A stretch of 64,000 nt of DNA. Source: Prosthecobacter vanneervenii. Its GTDB lineage: Bacteria; Verrucomicrobiota; Verrucomicrobiia; Verrucomicrobiales; Verrucomicrobiaceae. The position numbers were made by a program, and so were the translations under genes. The stretch spans positions 62,001 to 126,000 of the forward strand of contig NZ_JACHIG010000009.1 of assembly GCF_014203095.1 (NCBI RefSeq). The letters run 5' to 3'. Shown here piece by piece: positions 34,484 to 42,826 of the stretch. The notes below the pieces were generated by a model. The model did not search any database, had not been told where the DNA came from, and saw nothing but the letters and a program-made list of their open reading frames with translations. Positions within the stretch are counted from its first letter, which is position 1, and each line of letters begins with the position of its first letter.

Positions 34484-35782
34484 ATGAAATCTGAACTGAA
34501 CAAACTCAGCCCGATGGCCCGCCGCGACTTCATGATGCGTACGGCCCAGGCCGCACTCGGCGTGACGGTCCTTCCCTCCCTCAACGTGGCCGCTGCCGGC
34601 ACCACAGGCCCAGGCACCCCTGGCTTCGGCAAGGCCAAGAGCGTCATCTTCCTCTGGATGGGTGGCGGTATGACCCATATCGACACCTGGGATCCCAAAG
34701 ACGGCGAAACCAAGGGTCCGACCGACCCCATCAAGGTGAATGCAGGTTCTGGTAACCTGGACCGCCTGGGCGGCACGATGGAGAAGATGGCCAAAGTGGC
34801 CAACAAGATCTCCATCATCCGCTCCATGAGTTCCAAGACCGGCGTGCATGACCAGGGCACCTACGTCATGAAGACCGGCTACGAACCCCGTGGCACGATC
34901 GTTCATCCTTGCATCGGCGCCTGGGCATCCCACTTCCTGGGACGCATCAAGGGCCCGACTCTTCCAGACAGCGTGGTGGTCAACAGCGGCAGCTCCTACC
35001 CGGGCGCTGGCTTCTTCCCCACCACGATGAGCCCCATCCCGATCTCCAATCCGGAATCCGGCCTCCAGAACATCAAGCCCACCACCTCCACCCAGGAGCA
35101 GTTCAAGAAGCGCCTGTCCCTCACCGATGAGTTCGACACCGCTTTCCGCAAAAAGTTCCAGTCGGACGAAGTGAAGACCTACTCCGAGTTCTACGACGAA
35201 ACCGTGAAGCTCATGAAGAGCGAAGACCTCAAGGCCTTCGACCTCAGCCAAGAGCCTTCGACGGTGCGCGAGAAATTCGGCAGAAACAACTTCGGTCAGG
35301 GTGCTCTCCTCGCCCGTCGTCTGGTTCAGGCCGGCGTCCGCTTCGTCGAAGTCCAGTCCGGCGGATGGGACATGCACAACAACATCGACCAGGCCCTCGG
35401 CACCACCGCAGCCACCATGGACAGCGTGTTTGCCGCTCTGATCGAAGACCTGCAGTCCAATGGCCTGCTGGAATCCACCATGGTCGTCATGGGTTCTGAG
35501 TTCGGCCGCACGCCGGACATCAACGAAAACGACGGCCGCGACCACTACCCGCTGGCCTACTCCACCGTCTTTGCAGGCGGCGGCGTCAAGGGTGGCTTCG
35601 TCTATGGCTCCACCGACAAGGATGGCCGCCGCGTGACGGACAAGCAGTGCACACCGCAGGACTTCCAGGCCACCATCGGCCATGCCATGGGTCTCCCGGT
35701 GGACGAAGTGGTCATGTCCCCCTCCAACCGTCCGTTCACGGTCGGCGACAAGGGCGTGCCCGTCCTCGATATCTTTGCGTAA
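34484..35782 (+). CDS. DUF1501 exported (TAT) protein
   Basis: 432 residues. The N-terminus ARRDFMMRTAQAALG has a twin-arginine signal. DUF1501 marks are KSVIFLWMGGGMTHIDTWD, RSMSSKTGVHDQGTYVM, ARRLVQAGVRFVEVQSGGWD and MGSEFGRTP. The family belongs to the alkaline-phosphatase/sulfatase-like superfamily by fold and is found next to DUF1549/DUF1553 genes in PVC bacteria. The pair is likely one operon, ended by the terminator at 35808. The reaction is unknown. Confidence 0.92.
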   Translation: MKSELNKLSPMARRDFMMRTAQAALGVTVLPSLNVAAAGTTGPGTPGFGKAKSVIFLWMGGGMTHIDTWDPKDGETKGPTDPIKVNAGSGNLDRLGGTMEKMAKVANKISIIRSMSSKTGVHDQGTYVMKTGYEPRGTIVHPCIGAWASHFLGRIKGPTLPDSVVVNSGSSYPGAGFFPTTMSPIPISNPESGLQNIKPTTSTQEQFKKRLSLTDEFDTAFRKKFQSDEVKTYSEFYDETVKLMKSEDLKAFDLSQEPSTVREKFGRNNFGQGALLARRLVQAGVRFVEVQSGGWDMHNNIDQALGTTAATMDSVFAALIEDLQSNGLLESTMVVMGSEFGRTPDINENDGRDHYPLAYSTVFAGGGVKGGFVYGSTDKDGRRVTDKQCTPQDFQATIGHAMGLPVDEVVMSPSNRPFTVGDKGVPVLDIFA

Positions 35783-35807
35783 CCATCCGCAGAGGCATTA
35801 CCTCACC

Positions 35808-35840
35808 AAAACACCCGGTCGAAAGGCCGGGTGTTTTTTT
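35808..35840 (+). terminator. rho-independent terminator of the DUF1549-DUF1501 operon
   Basis: Stem CACCCGGTC/GGCCGGGTG closed by a GAAA tetraloop (35821-35824). Flanking A and T runs extend it, with seven T residues at 35834-35840. Confidence 0.9.
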
Positions 35841-35881
35841 ATGCACCCTTCCCGTCTGCATTTCCGCTTTCAGCCTCTGCT

Positions 35882-36958
35882 CTATCTACGTCTGCGAGGA
35901 GCCAGCAGCAGAGCAGCGATAAAAAGCAGCACCAAGCCCCTGGGTTCCGGCACGGGAGTGGCAGAAAACGCGAAATCATCAAAGCTGTTGATGTAGCTGA
36001 TGGCACCGTTGTCCAGCGTACCGCCCCGCAGGTCCCATTGCAGCGCGCTGAGTGCTCCGCTGACTATCCCAAGCCCCTGACTGGCCAGCACGGCCGCGCT
36101 GCCATTCAGGTGAGCCGAGAGATCATTGTAGGCGTTGATGTCCAGACTGGCGGTATTCCGCACAGTGTCCACCACCACCGTGATTTCAGACCAGCCCAGA
36201 GTTCCCATCACATAGGAGGTCGTCTGCCATGCCCCGCCTGTAAGGCGGTACTGAAGCAAATTGTCGCCTGTAAACCCCACCTCAAAGACCGGCTGATTGG
36301 CTGCATCCAGCAGCGAGAGGCCAAACATGTTGCCGGTGTCAGGATCATCCCAATCAGTGGGTTTGACCCAGAAGGACATCTGCACCGCCATGCCCAGGGT
36401 GCTCGAGGGGGAGATCCCCCCCAGATCGCGAGAGTCCATGCTGTAGCGGTAGCTCAGACTTTGGTCCGCAGCCATCAGGTTCAGCGTCTGTGAGCCCCCA
36501 TGTGGCATGGTGTTACGGTAGGCCACGATCTGGTCGCGGTAATACTGATTACCGTAGTAGTAGGGAGCAGTGGCGTCTTCGTAGAGCCTGCCACCAGAGA
36601 GCACCTGCCACAGGCCAGAATTGTCCGTGATGTCAGCCGCCGCACCTCCCGGGCCGCTGTTGTTGGTGCCATACTGGCCTGCATTGTACCGCGTCACATC
36701 CGGCCCATTGGTTCCATCTCCCAGCGTATTTGGGTAAGCCCCCACAGGCACCACCCCGGTGTAGCCATTTGAAGCCGAGTTGTTCAGGTAGAACTGGGCA
36801 TCCCCGGCCAGGTAATTGGAGATGATCTGGCCATTGAGGGGCACTCGATAGCCATCCTGCTCCTCAAAGCCACCGAGATATGCGCCTGCCTTCAGGGGCC
36901 AGAAAAGAGCCCCTAAGAAGCACGCTTGGAGGCAAAATCTGCTGAGGCTGGCTTTCAC
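35882..36958 (-). CDS. PEP-CTERM sorted LamG-like surface protein
   Basis: 358 residues from a GTG at 36958. A signal peptide (MKASLSRFCLQACFLGALF) is followed by a concanavalin/LamG-like domain (VQMSFWVKPTDWDDPDTG, GWSEITVVVDTVRNTASL, DINAYNDL). The end has the full PEP-CTERM tripartite signal: VPEP, a hydrophobic helix (GLVLLFIAALLLA) and PRRRR. Such proteins are exported, cut by an exosortase (EpsH-type) and anchored or released into the extracellular matrix. No exosortase gene is in this window. Monocistronic. Confidence 0.87.
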   Translation of the reverse strand: MKASLSRFCLQACFLGALFWPLKAGAYLGGFEEQDGYRVPLNGQIISNYLAGDAQFYLNNSASNGYTGVVPVGAYPNTLGDGTNGPDVTRYNAGQYGTNNSGPGGAAADITDNSGLWQVLSGGRLYEDATAPYYYGNQYYRDQIVAYRNTMPHGGSQTLNLMAADQSLSYRYSMDSRDLGGISPSSTLGMAVQMSFWVKPTDWDDPDTGNMFGLSLLDAANQPVFEVGFTGDNLLQYRLTGGAWQTTSYVMGTLGWSEITVVVDTVRNTASLDINAYNDLSAHLNGSAAVLASQGLGIVSGALSALQWDLRGGTLDNGAISYINSFDDFAFSATPVPEPRGLVLLFIAALLLAPRRRR

Positions 36959-37202
36959 AGGATAAGCATAAGCTTATGCCATATAAATATAAATTCAATA
37001 ACTATTAAACTATTGAGAATTGCATAACTCTCAGGAGCTACCAGAAATGAGTTCGCCAGAGGTTGGTTCGCGTTCCCAATTTCGAGCTGAACCCTTGAGG
37101 CGGATACAAGCATTCCATCCATGGCTTTTCCTGCTTGCGGCGCACTGCGAAGCCCGGATAATGGCCGCCCTTCCTGCCTGACTTTCCAAGGCCTGAATCC
37201 CC
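36959..37202. other. divergent intergenic region, PEP-CTERM gene / xseB
   Basis: 244 bases. The left half is AT-rich with a palindrome around ATAAGCATAAGCTTATGC (36962-36979) and an inverted repeat around CAATAACTATTAAACTATTG (36996-37015), which lies where a promoter for the minus-strand gene should be. The right half is GC-rich and leads into xseB. No coding signal. Confidence 0.4.
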
Positions 37203-37550
37203 ATGAGCAAACCCAGCACCAAGACCGATGAACCATCCTTTGAGGACGCCATGCAGCGTCTGGATGAGATCGTGGCAGGCATGGAAGATGGGCAGCTCTC
37301 CTTGGAGGAAATGATCTCCAGCTACGAGGATGGCGTGCGGTTGTTAAAACTATGCCGCCAGCGCATCGAAGGCGCCCGCCGCCGGGTGGAATTGATCAGC
37401 GCCGATCTGGAAGGTGGAAAAGCCTCGCTCACGCCATTTGACGAGGAGGCTGATCACGACGAGAGCGCCGAGGACGCTGAAAAGCCCCGCACTCCCGCAC
37501 GCCGCCGCAAAACCGCCGAGCCCGAGGGTGGCGAAATCCGACTTTTTTGA
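37203..37550 (+). CDS. xseB: exodeoxyribonuclease VII small subunit
   Basis: 115 residues. The core matches XseB: PSFEDAMQRLDEIVAGMEDG, QLSLEEMISSYEDGVRLLKL and CRQRIEGARRRVEL. It is longer than usual (~80) because of an acidic/basic tail ending ARRRKTAEPEGGEIRLF; the EIRLF ending is typical. With XseA it degrades single-stranded DNA. The next gene, dxs, starts 3 bases after its stop, a common neighbourhood (xseB-ispA-dxs) here without ispA. Confidence 0.94.
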   Translation: MSKPSTKTDEPSFEDAMQRLDEIVAGMEDGQLSLEEMISSYEDGVRLLKLCRQRIEGARRRVELISADLEGGKASLTPFDEEADHDESAEDAEKPRTPARRRKTAEPEGGEIRLF

Positions 37551-37553
37551 CCC

Positions 37554-39443
37554 GTGGACACCGAACTGCCTGCCATCACCTGCCCTGCCGATCTCAAAGC
37601 CCTGCCGCTGGAGAAACTCCCTGAACTTGCGGAAAAAATCCGCCAGACCCTCATCCAGACCCTCAGCCAGACCGGTGGTCATCTCGGCCCCAACTTGGGC
37701 GTGGTGGAGCTTACCATTGCGCTGCACAGGGTTTTTGACACGCCCAAGGATCGTTTTGTCTTTGACGTGGCGCATCAGGGTTATGTGCACAAGATGCTGA
37801 CCGGTCGCTGGGACCGCATTCACACCATCCGCCAGCACGACGGCCTCAACGGCTTCCTGCTGCGCACGGAAAGTGAGCACGACTGCTATGGCGCAGGCCA
37901 TGCGGGCACCGCCCTCTCAGCCGCACTGGGCATGGCCACGGGCCGTGATCTCGCCGGCGGAGACGAAAACGTCGTCTGCGTGGCTGGAGATGCCGCCTTC
38001 ACCTGCGGTCCTGTGTTTGAAGCCATGAATAACGTGGCCGCGCACACCAAGCGCCTCATCGTCGTTCTCAATGACAATGAGTGGTCCATCGACCGCAACG
38101 TGGGTGCCATCGCGAAGTATTTTAACTCCATTGCCACACACCCAGCTTACGCCAACCTGCATCAGAAGGCCGGCAAGCTGCTGGAATTCATGCTGGGCGA
38201 GGACGCCCGCCGTATCGTCAAGAAGGTGGAGGACCACGCCAAGAACATCCTTCTCCCGCAGAGCCAGACGCCCTCCAACCGCAGCTCCCTCTTCGACGAG
38301 TTTGGCATCCGCTACTACGGCCCCATCGACGGACACAATATCCCGCTGCTCATCCAGACCTTTGAGTTCCTCAAGACCCAGGACGAGCCGGTGATCCTCC
38401 ACATCATCACTGAAAAAGGCCGCGGCTATACCCCGGCACTGAATGATCCCGGCAAGTTCCATGGCTTGGGCAAATACAGCGTTGAAACCGGCGAGACACC
38501 CTCGAGTGACAAGCCGACCTACTCCCAGGTCTTTGCCCGCAGCGTGACCGACTTTGCCAAAGCAGACCCAAAGATCGTGGCCATCACCGGAGCTATGCCC
38601 GGCGGCACTGGACTGAGCGTCTTCAAGAAGGAGATCCCAGAACGCTATTTTGACGTGGGTATCGCAGAAGAGCACGCCGCACTGTTTGCCTGCGGCCTGG
38701 CCACACGCGGTCAGAAGCCCTTCCTGACCATCTACTCCACCTTCATGCAGCGCGCGTTCGACATGATCGTGCACGACATGGCCATCCAGAACCTTCCGGT
38801 GCGTCTTTGCATGGACCGAGGCGGACTCAGTGGCGACGATGGCCCTACGCACCACGGACTCTTCGACATCGCCTACCTGCGCGGTATTCCGGGCCTTGTG
38901 CACATGCAGCCGCGTAATGAGGATGAATTTGTGGACATGCTTTGGACCATGGCCGGATACGAAGCTGGCCCCATCGCCATCCGCTATCCACGTGGCAACG
39001 GCCCGGGCGTCACTCCAAAGGACAAGCCTGTCCGCCTTGAAATTGGCAAGGCCGAAGTGGTGGCCGATGGCAACGACGTGGCCCTTGTTGCGCTGGGAGA
39101 TATGTTCCCTGTTGCAGAGGAGGCCAAAAAAGAACTCGAAGCCAAGGGCCTCTCCGTAGCTCTCATCAATCCGCGGTGGATCAAGCCGCTGGATATGGAC
39201 TGCATCTCCACCTTTGCCCGAAAAGTGAAGGTCATCTGCACGCTGGAAGACCACGTGCTGAGAAACGGCTTCGGCGCAGGCGTCATTGAAGAACTCAGCG
39301 ACGCTGGCATTCGCACTCCCGTGGTACGTATCGGCTGGCCGGACCAATTCATCGAGCACGGCACACCTTCAGTTCTGCGCAAAAAGCATGGCCTCAGTGT
39401 GGAGAATACCGTGGCCAAGATCATGGCTGCGCTAGGACAGTAA
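37554..39443 (+). CDS. dxs: 1-deoxy-D-xylulose-5-phosphate synthase
   Basis: 629 residues from a GTG at 37554, three bases after xseB. It condenses pyruvate and glyceraldehyde-3-phosphate with thiamine diphosphate in the MEP isoprenoid pathway. Marks are QTGGHLGPNLGVVELTIALH, HKMLTGR, GAGHAGTALSAALGMA, the ThDP motif AGDAAFTCG (145-147 is GDA, not the usual GDG) with NDN at 173-175, the catalytic Glu in DVGIAEEHAALFACG, and GDDGPTHHGLFDIAYLRGIP. The GDA form is, from memory, that of chlamydial Dxs, in keeping with a PVC origin. Cytoplasmic. The product supplies the polyprenyl synthase at 46.6 kb. Confidence 0.94.
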   Translation: MDTELPAITCPADLKALPLEKLPELAEKIRQTLIQTLSQTGGHLGPNLGVVELTIALHRVFDTPKDRFVFDVAHQGYVHKMLTGRWDRIHTIRQHDGLNGFLLRTESEHDCYGAGHAGTALSAALGMATGRDLAGGDENVVCVAGDAAFTCGPVFEAMNNVAAHTKRLIVVLNDNEWSIDRNVGAIAKYFNSIATHPAYANLHQKAGKLLEFMLGEDARRIVKKVEDHAKNILLPQSQTPSNRSSLFDEFGIRYYGPIDGHNIPLLIQTFEFLKTQDEPVILHIITEKGRGYTPALNDPGKFHGLGKYSVETGETPSSDKPTYSQVFARSVTDFAKADPKIVAITGAMPGGTGLSVFKKEIPERYFDVGIAEEHAALFACGLATRGQKPFLTIYSTFMQRAFDMIVHDMAIQNLPVRLCMDRGGLSGDDGPTHHGLFDIAYLRGIPGLVHMQPRNEDEFVDMLWTMAGYEAGPIAIRYPRGNGPGVTPKDKPVRLEIGKAEVVADGNDVALVALGDMFPVAEEAKKELEAKGLSVALINPRWIKPLDMDCISTFARKVKVICTLEDHVLRNGFGAGVIEELSDAGIRTPVVRIGWPDQFIEHGTPSVLRKKHGLSVENTVAKIMAALGQ

Positions 39444-39705
39444 AAAGGCAGCCGATATTCGAAGAATGTGATTTTGCAGGCCCTGCGCCGATTTCCCCTA
39501 AATGCAAATTTAGGAAACTGAAAAATACAGCAGCGACTACGCTGTTTTCATCGCCCATGCTTGTCAGCGGCGAAATTCCTGGCGTATGATCTGCGGGAAT
39601 TCACCCTCATGAGACGCTGCTCGGCAGAAATCATCTCCTTGAATCCGCATTGCACGCGCTTGAACTCTGCCATGCAGATTTTGCCGGACCGTTTGTCGTA
39701 GCTTC
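39444..39705. other. intergenic region downstream of dxs
   Basis: 262 bases without a convincing gene. An inverted repeat CCTAAA/TTTAGG (39497-39502 with 39509-39514) and, further on, a short stem CAGCG/CGCTG (39531-39535 with 39540-39544) followed by TTTT could be a weak terminator of dxs. A 29-codon ORF from 39609 has no ribosome site or recognisable content. The promoter of the following gene must lie here, but no clear boxes are seen. Confidence 0.35.
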
Positions 39706-40878
39706 ATGTTAACCCAGACAGCAGTTGCCGCCTCCACTTTGTCCGACACGATCGAGGATGTCGGAAAGTTCATCGCCGACACAACTTGCAACAGAGTCCC
39801 TGTAGCAACGGGTGAACATGAACAGGATGACTTTAAACCTGTTCAAGAGCCAAACCAGCTTTGTGAACGCCCCTTCTACCAGCGCCCTCCTCGTGCCAAT
39901 CTGAGGATTCGGCCCGCACAAAGAAAGCTCGTGGCAGCCGCTCTTTTCTTGGCTGCTGTCGGCGGGTATTTCCTCGGTGCCAGCCGCACTGAAATCAAAG
40001 CAGGGGGAAGCAATCCGGGTGCAGCACCGATGCCAGATACGGCTGTAGTGCTGATTAAACTGAACGGCGGAGATTTTGTCATGGGAGACTCTCTCGATGG
40101 ACAGATTGATGCACGCCCACACCGAGTCAGCGTGGCTCCTTTTACGATGGCCAGACACGAAGTCACTCTGGAACAGTGGGACAAAGTCATGCTCTGGGGC
40201 CGTGACCATGGTTATCCAGACCTCCCTGCAGGCAACGGCAAAGCCTACAATCACCCGGTCTATGGCATGACCTGGGGAGATGCGGTAAAATGGTGCAATG
40301 CACTCAGTGAGAAAGAAGGTCTGACGCCCTGCTACTATACAGACAGCACCCGGCAGAAGGTCGCCCGTGAAGGACTGGCTGATATTGGCAACGAGCAGGT
40401 GAACTGGAAGGCCAATGGCTACCGCCTGCCCACTGAAGCAGAATGGGAGTTTGCAGCTCGTGGCGGATTGACTGGAAAACGTTTTCCCTCAGGAGACAAC
40501 ATCTCTCATCTGCATGCCAATTATCATGGCTCCAAATACGTCTCTTATGACCACTGCCAGCGCGAGGGCTCCCCGTCTGCTTTGATGAGCAGCCCTCCAT
40601 ACACCGCTGCAGTCGGCAGTTTCCAGCCCAACGAGTTCGGCCTTTATGACATGGCGGGAAACCTGGCCGAATGGTGCTGGGACTTTTATGATTCCGACTA
40701 TGGATCAAGTGCACCAGTGATGAACAACCCGCATGGTCCGGATGCAGGCAAAAACTGCGTCGTCCGTGGCGGCAGCTGGCGGCACACAGCTGAACAGGCG
40801 CGCTGCGCCAGCCGTCTCAGCATGCCCGGCGATCTGCCAGCATCTTACGTTGGCTTGCGGGTGACTCGTCTCCAGTAA
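39706..40878 (+). CDS. membrane-anchored SUMF1/formylglycine-generating-enzyme-like protein
   Basis: 390 residues. A soluble N-terminal ~70 residues, one membrane helix (74-91, KLVAAALFLAAVGGYFLG), then a SUMF1 domain outside: GDFVMGDSLDGQIDARPH, EVTLEQWDKVMLWG, HPVYGMTWGDAVKWCNALSE, YRLPTEAEWEFAARG, FGLYDMAGNLAEWCWD and VVRGGSWRHTAEQARCASR. True FGE needs two Cys five residues apart near the end. Here the second is present (ARCASR) but the first is Ala. It is therefore probably not a sulfatase maturase but a SUMF1-type binding or iron-dependent protein. Convergent with pheA. Confidence 0.82.
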   Translation: MLTQTAVAASTLSDTIEDVGKFIADTTCNRVPVATGEHEQDDFKPVQEPNQLCERPFYQRPPRANLRIRPAQRKLVAAALFLAAVGGYFLGASRTEIKAGGSNPGAAPMPDTAVVLIKLNGGDFVMGDSLDGQIDARPHRVSVAPFTMARHEVTLEQWDKVMLWGRDHGYPDLPAGNGKAYNHPVYGMTWGDAVKWCNALSEKEGLTPCYYTDSTRQKVAREGLADIGNEQVNWKANGYRLPTEAEWEFAARGGLTGKRFPSGDNISHLHANYHGSKYVSYDHCQREGSPSALMSSPPYTAAVGSFQPNEFGLYDMAGNLAEWCWDFYDSDYGSSAPVMNNPHGPDAGKNCVVRGGSWRHTAEQARCASRLSMPGDLPASYVGLRVTRLQ

Positions 40879-40885
40879 GCGACGC

Positions 40886-41971
40886 TTACCGTTCCTCCAC
40901 CCAGCCCGGTGCCGGGTAGCTGCCGAGTACTTTGACCTGAACAGCGATGCCTTCGATTTCGAGGGCTGAGATGGCCTGCCGAAGCGTGGCGTCGGAATGG
41001 TGGCCGCTGATTTCCAAGAAAAAGCGCGCCTCCGCACCGCTGTTGGTGGGACGATTTTCAATCTGACGAACGTTGACGTTGCGGGCTGCAAAGACTTGCA
41101 GCACCTCCATCAATGCACCAACGCGATCCTTGGAATGGATCATGAGCATCGTGTTATCATTGCCCGATGGCGGACCTGAGCGACGCCCCAGAATGATGAA
41201 ACGAGTCTGTGTGGCGTATTCACGCGGAGAGGTGGCAATAACGCGCAGATCGTGCAGTTCGGCGCTCAACGGGGTGCCAAGGGCTGCTACAGCAGGATTC
41301 TGAGCAGCGAGAGCGGCTGCCGCATTGGAGCTGGCGGACTCGATCAACCTGGCTCCCGGGAAGCTCTGCATCAGCCAGGGGCGACAATGCGCGATCATCT
41401 GCGCCCGGCCGTGAATCTCCGTGATGGAGCGGTTTGGCGCCTGCGCCATGACGGCGGCATCCGCCCTCCACAAAATCTCGGCGTAGATCTGAAGCGAGCT
41501 ATCCGAAAGATGATCCAGCGTGTGATGCACCGCCCCTTCCGTGGAGTGTTCGATGGGCAGCACGCCGTAGTCGGCCGTCTGGGCGGCCACCTGGCCAAAG
41601 ACGCCTTCGGTAGTAGCCTCGGCGAGATACTCCACACAGTGGCCAAACTTGTTCACCGCCGCCTGATGCGTCCATGACCCCGCAGGCCCGAGATAGGCGA
41701 TCTTGAGGCTGTCTTCCAGGGCCAGTGCGGCGCTCATGATTTCGCGGTAAATCGCACGGATGGCACGTTCGGTCAGGCGGCCGTTTTGGGCGCGGTTAAT
41801 CTCAGCCAGTTTGCGCAGCAGCTTGTCCTCGCGGCCGGGCACATAGATGTCCAGATCATCCTTGCGCTTGATCTCGCCCACAGTGTGGACCAGTTCGGCG
41901 CGCTCATTGAGCAAACGCAGCAACTGCTGATCGATGCTGTCGATCTTGATGCGGACTTCTTCGAGGGACAT
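40886..41971 (-). CDS. pheA: chorismate mutase / prephenate dehydratase (P-protein)
   Basis: 361 residues in three parts: AroQ chorismate mutase (1-~85: IDSIDQQLLRLLNERAEL, KLLRKLAEINR), prephenate dehydratase (~90-270: IAYLGPAGSWTHQAA, YGVLPIEHSTEGAVHHTLD, ATQTRFIILG with the catalytic Thr-Arg-Phe) and an ACT regulatory domain (~280-355: VGALMEVLQVFAARNVNV, IENRPTNS, the ESRP-equivalent). It converts chorismate to phenylpyruvate for phenylalanine synthesis and should be feedback-inhibited by Phe. The upstream neighbour scpB ends 15 bases ahead of its start, so both are likely co-transcribed. Confidence 0.95.
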   Translation of the reverse strand: MSLEEVRIKIDSIDQQLLRLLNERAELVHTVGEIKRKDDLDIYVPGREDKLLRKLAEINRAQNGRLTERAIRAIYREIMSAALALEDSLKIAYLGPAGSWTHQAAVNKFGHCVEYLAEATTEGVFGQVAAQTADYGVLPIEHSTEGAVHHTLDHLSDSSLQIYAEILWRADAAVMAQAPNRSITEIHGRAQMIAHCRPWLMQSFPGARLIESASSNAAAALAAQNPAVAALGTPLSAELHDLRVIATSPREYATQTRFIILGRRSGPPSGNDNTMLMIHSKDRVGALMEVLQVFAARNVNVRQIENRPTNSGAEARFFLEISGHHSDATLRQAISALEIEGIAVQVKVLGSYPAPGWVEER

Positions 41972-41986
41972 TGGCCGCAGCGGTGG

Positions 41987-42691
41987 TTAAGAATTTTCAG
42001 CAGCAGAGGGTGTGACAGGCGCCAGGGAGAGCTGCTGCTCATGCGGCTGCTCCGCGGCCGTAGCTGCGCCTTCTTCAGCGGAAGGAAGCTTCACGCGGCG
42101 GAGTTCGGAAGCGTTCGGCATATCATCCAGGCTGCGAACACCAAAGTGGTCGAGGAAAGCTTCCGTCGTGCCGTAGAGCAGCGGGCGTCCGGGCAGATCG
42201 GCACGCCCTTCGATCTTCACCAGACCTCGGTCGATCAGCTGCTGCACCATGGCATCTACTGAAACACCACGCACAGCCTCGATACCGGCCTTGGTGATCG
42301 GCTGACGGTAGGCGACAATGGCCAAAGTCTCGAGCGCCGGCTGGCTGAGGCGCTGCACCTTCTTGCCAGGATACAGCGCGCGGCACCACTCGGCGTACTC
42401 GCCACGGGCGGCAATGCGCCAGCCATTGGCACGCTCCACGAGGGTAAAGGCATGCTTCTCGGCATCATAACGGGCGATCAGGGCGTCAATGATCCCTCTC
42501 ACCTGTTCATCTGTGGTTTCAGCCAGCGGAGCCACCCATTCGGGGATTCGGCTGGAACCGTCTTCCAGCGGCTCTCCCGCAGCTTCAATGATGTCTTTAG
42601 CCGTCTCTTTGACAGCGGCACACATCTGCGGCACCCCCAGGGGCTCCTGGGAGGCAAAAAGAAGGGCTTCGACGATCGAGATCAGTTCCAT
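41987..42691 (-). CDS. scpB: segregation and condensation protein B
   Basis: 234 residues from the ATG at 42691. The paired winged-helix family is clear: SIVEALLFASQEPL, TLVERANGWRIAAR, LSQPALETLAIVAYRQPITK, AGIEAVRGVSVDAMVQQLID, RGLVKIEGRADLPGRP and LLYGTTEAFLDHFG. With ScpA it loads on SMC to organise the chromosome. scpA is not in this window. The C-terminal ~40 residues are a disordered Ala/Glu/Gln tail. The first of a two-gene unit with pheA. Confidence 0.94.
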   Translation of the reverse strand: MELISIVEALLFASQEPLGVPQMCAAVKETAKDIIEAAGEPLEDGSSRIPEWVAPLAETTDEQVRGIIDALIARYDAEKHAFTLVERANGWRIAARGEYAEWCRALYPGKKVQRLSQPALETLAIVAYRQPITKAGIEAVRGVSVDAMVQQLIDRGLVKIEGRADLPGRPLLYGTTEAFLDHFGVRSLDDMPNASELRRVKLPSAEEGAATAAEQPHEQQLSLAPVTPSAAENS

Positions 42692-42826
42692 GGCATGGAC
42701 TGGCAATCTCAAGCGAGCCAGCGGGGAGAGTCAAGCCGGGGAACGGCACTTCGAAGCAGAGTACCGGGGAGCATTGCATGCACCCTGTTCTTGACACTCC
42801 CGCCGTCACGACGTTCTCATGCGCAC

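Noticed and set aside
34454-35683. 409-codon open frame on the minus strand
   Set aside because: Antisense shadow of the DUF1501 gene.
37917-39359. 480-codon open frame on the minus strand
   Set aside because: Antisense shadow of dxs with no recognisable motif.
39609-39704. 29-codon ORF in the dxs-SUMF1 gap
   Set aside because: No ribosome site, no leader or conserved motif; length expected by chance.
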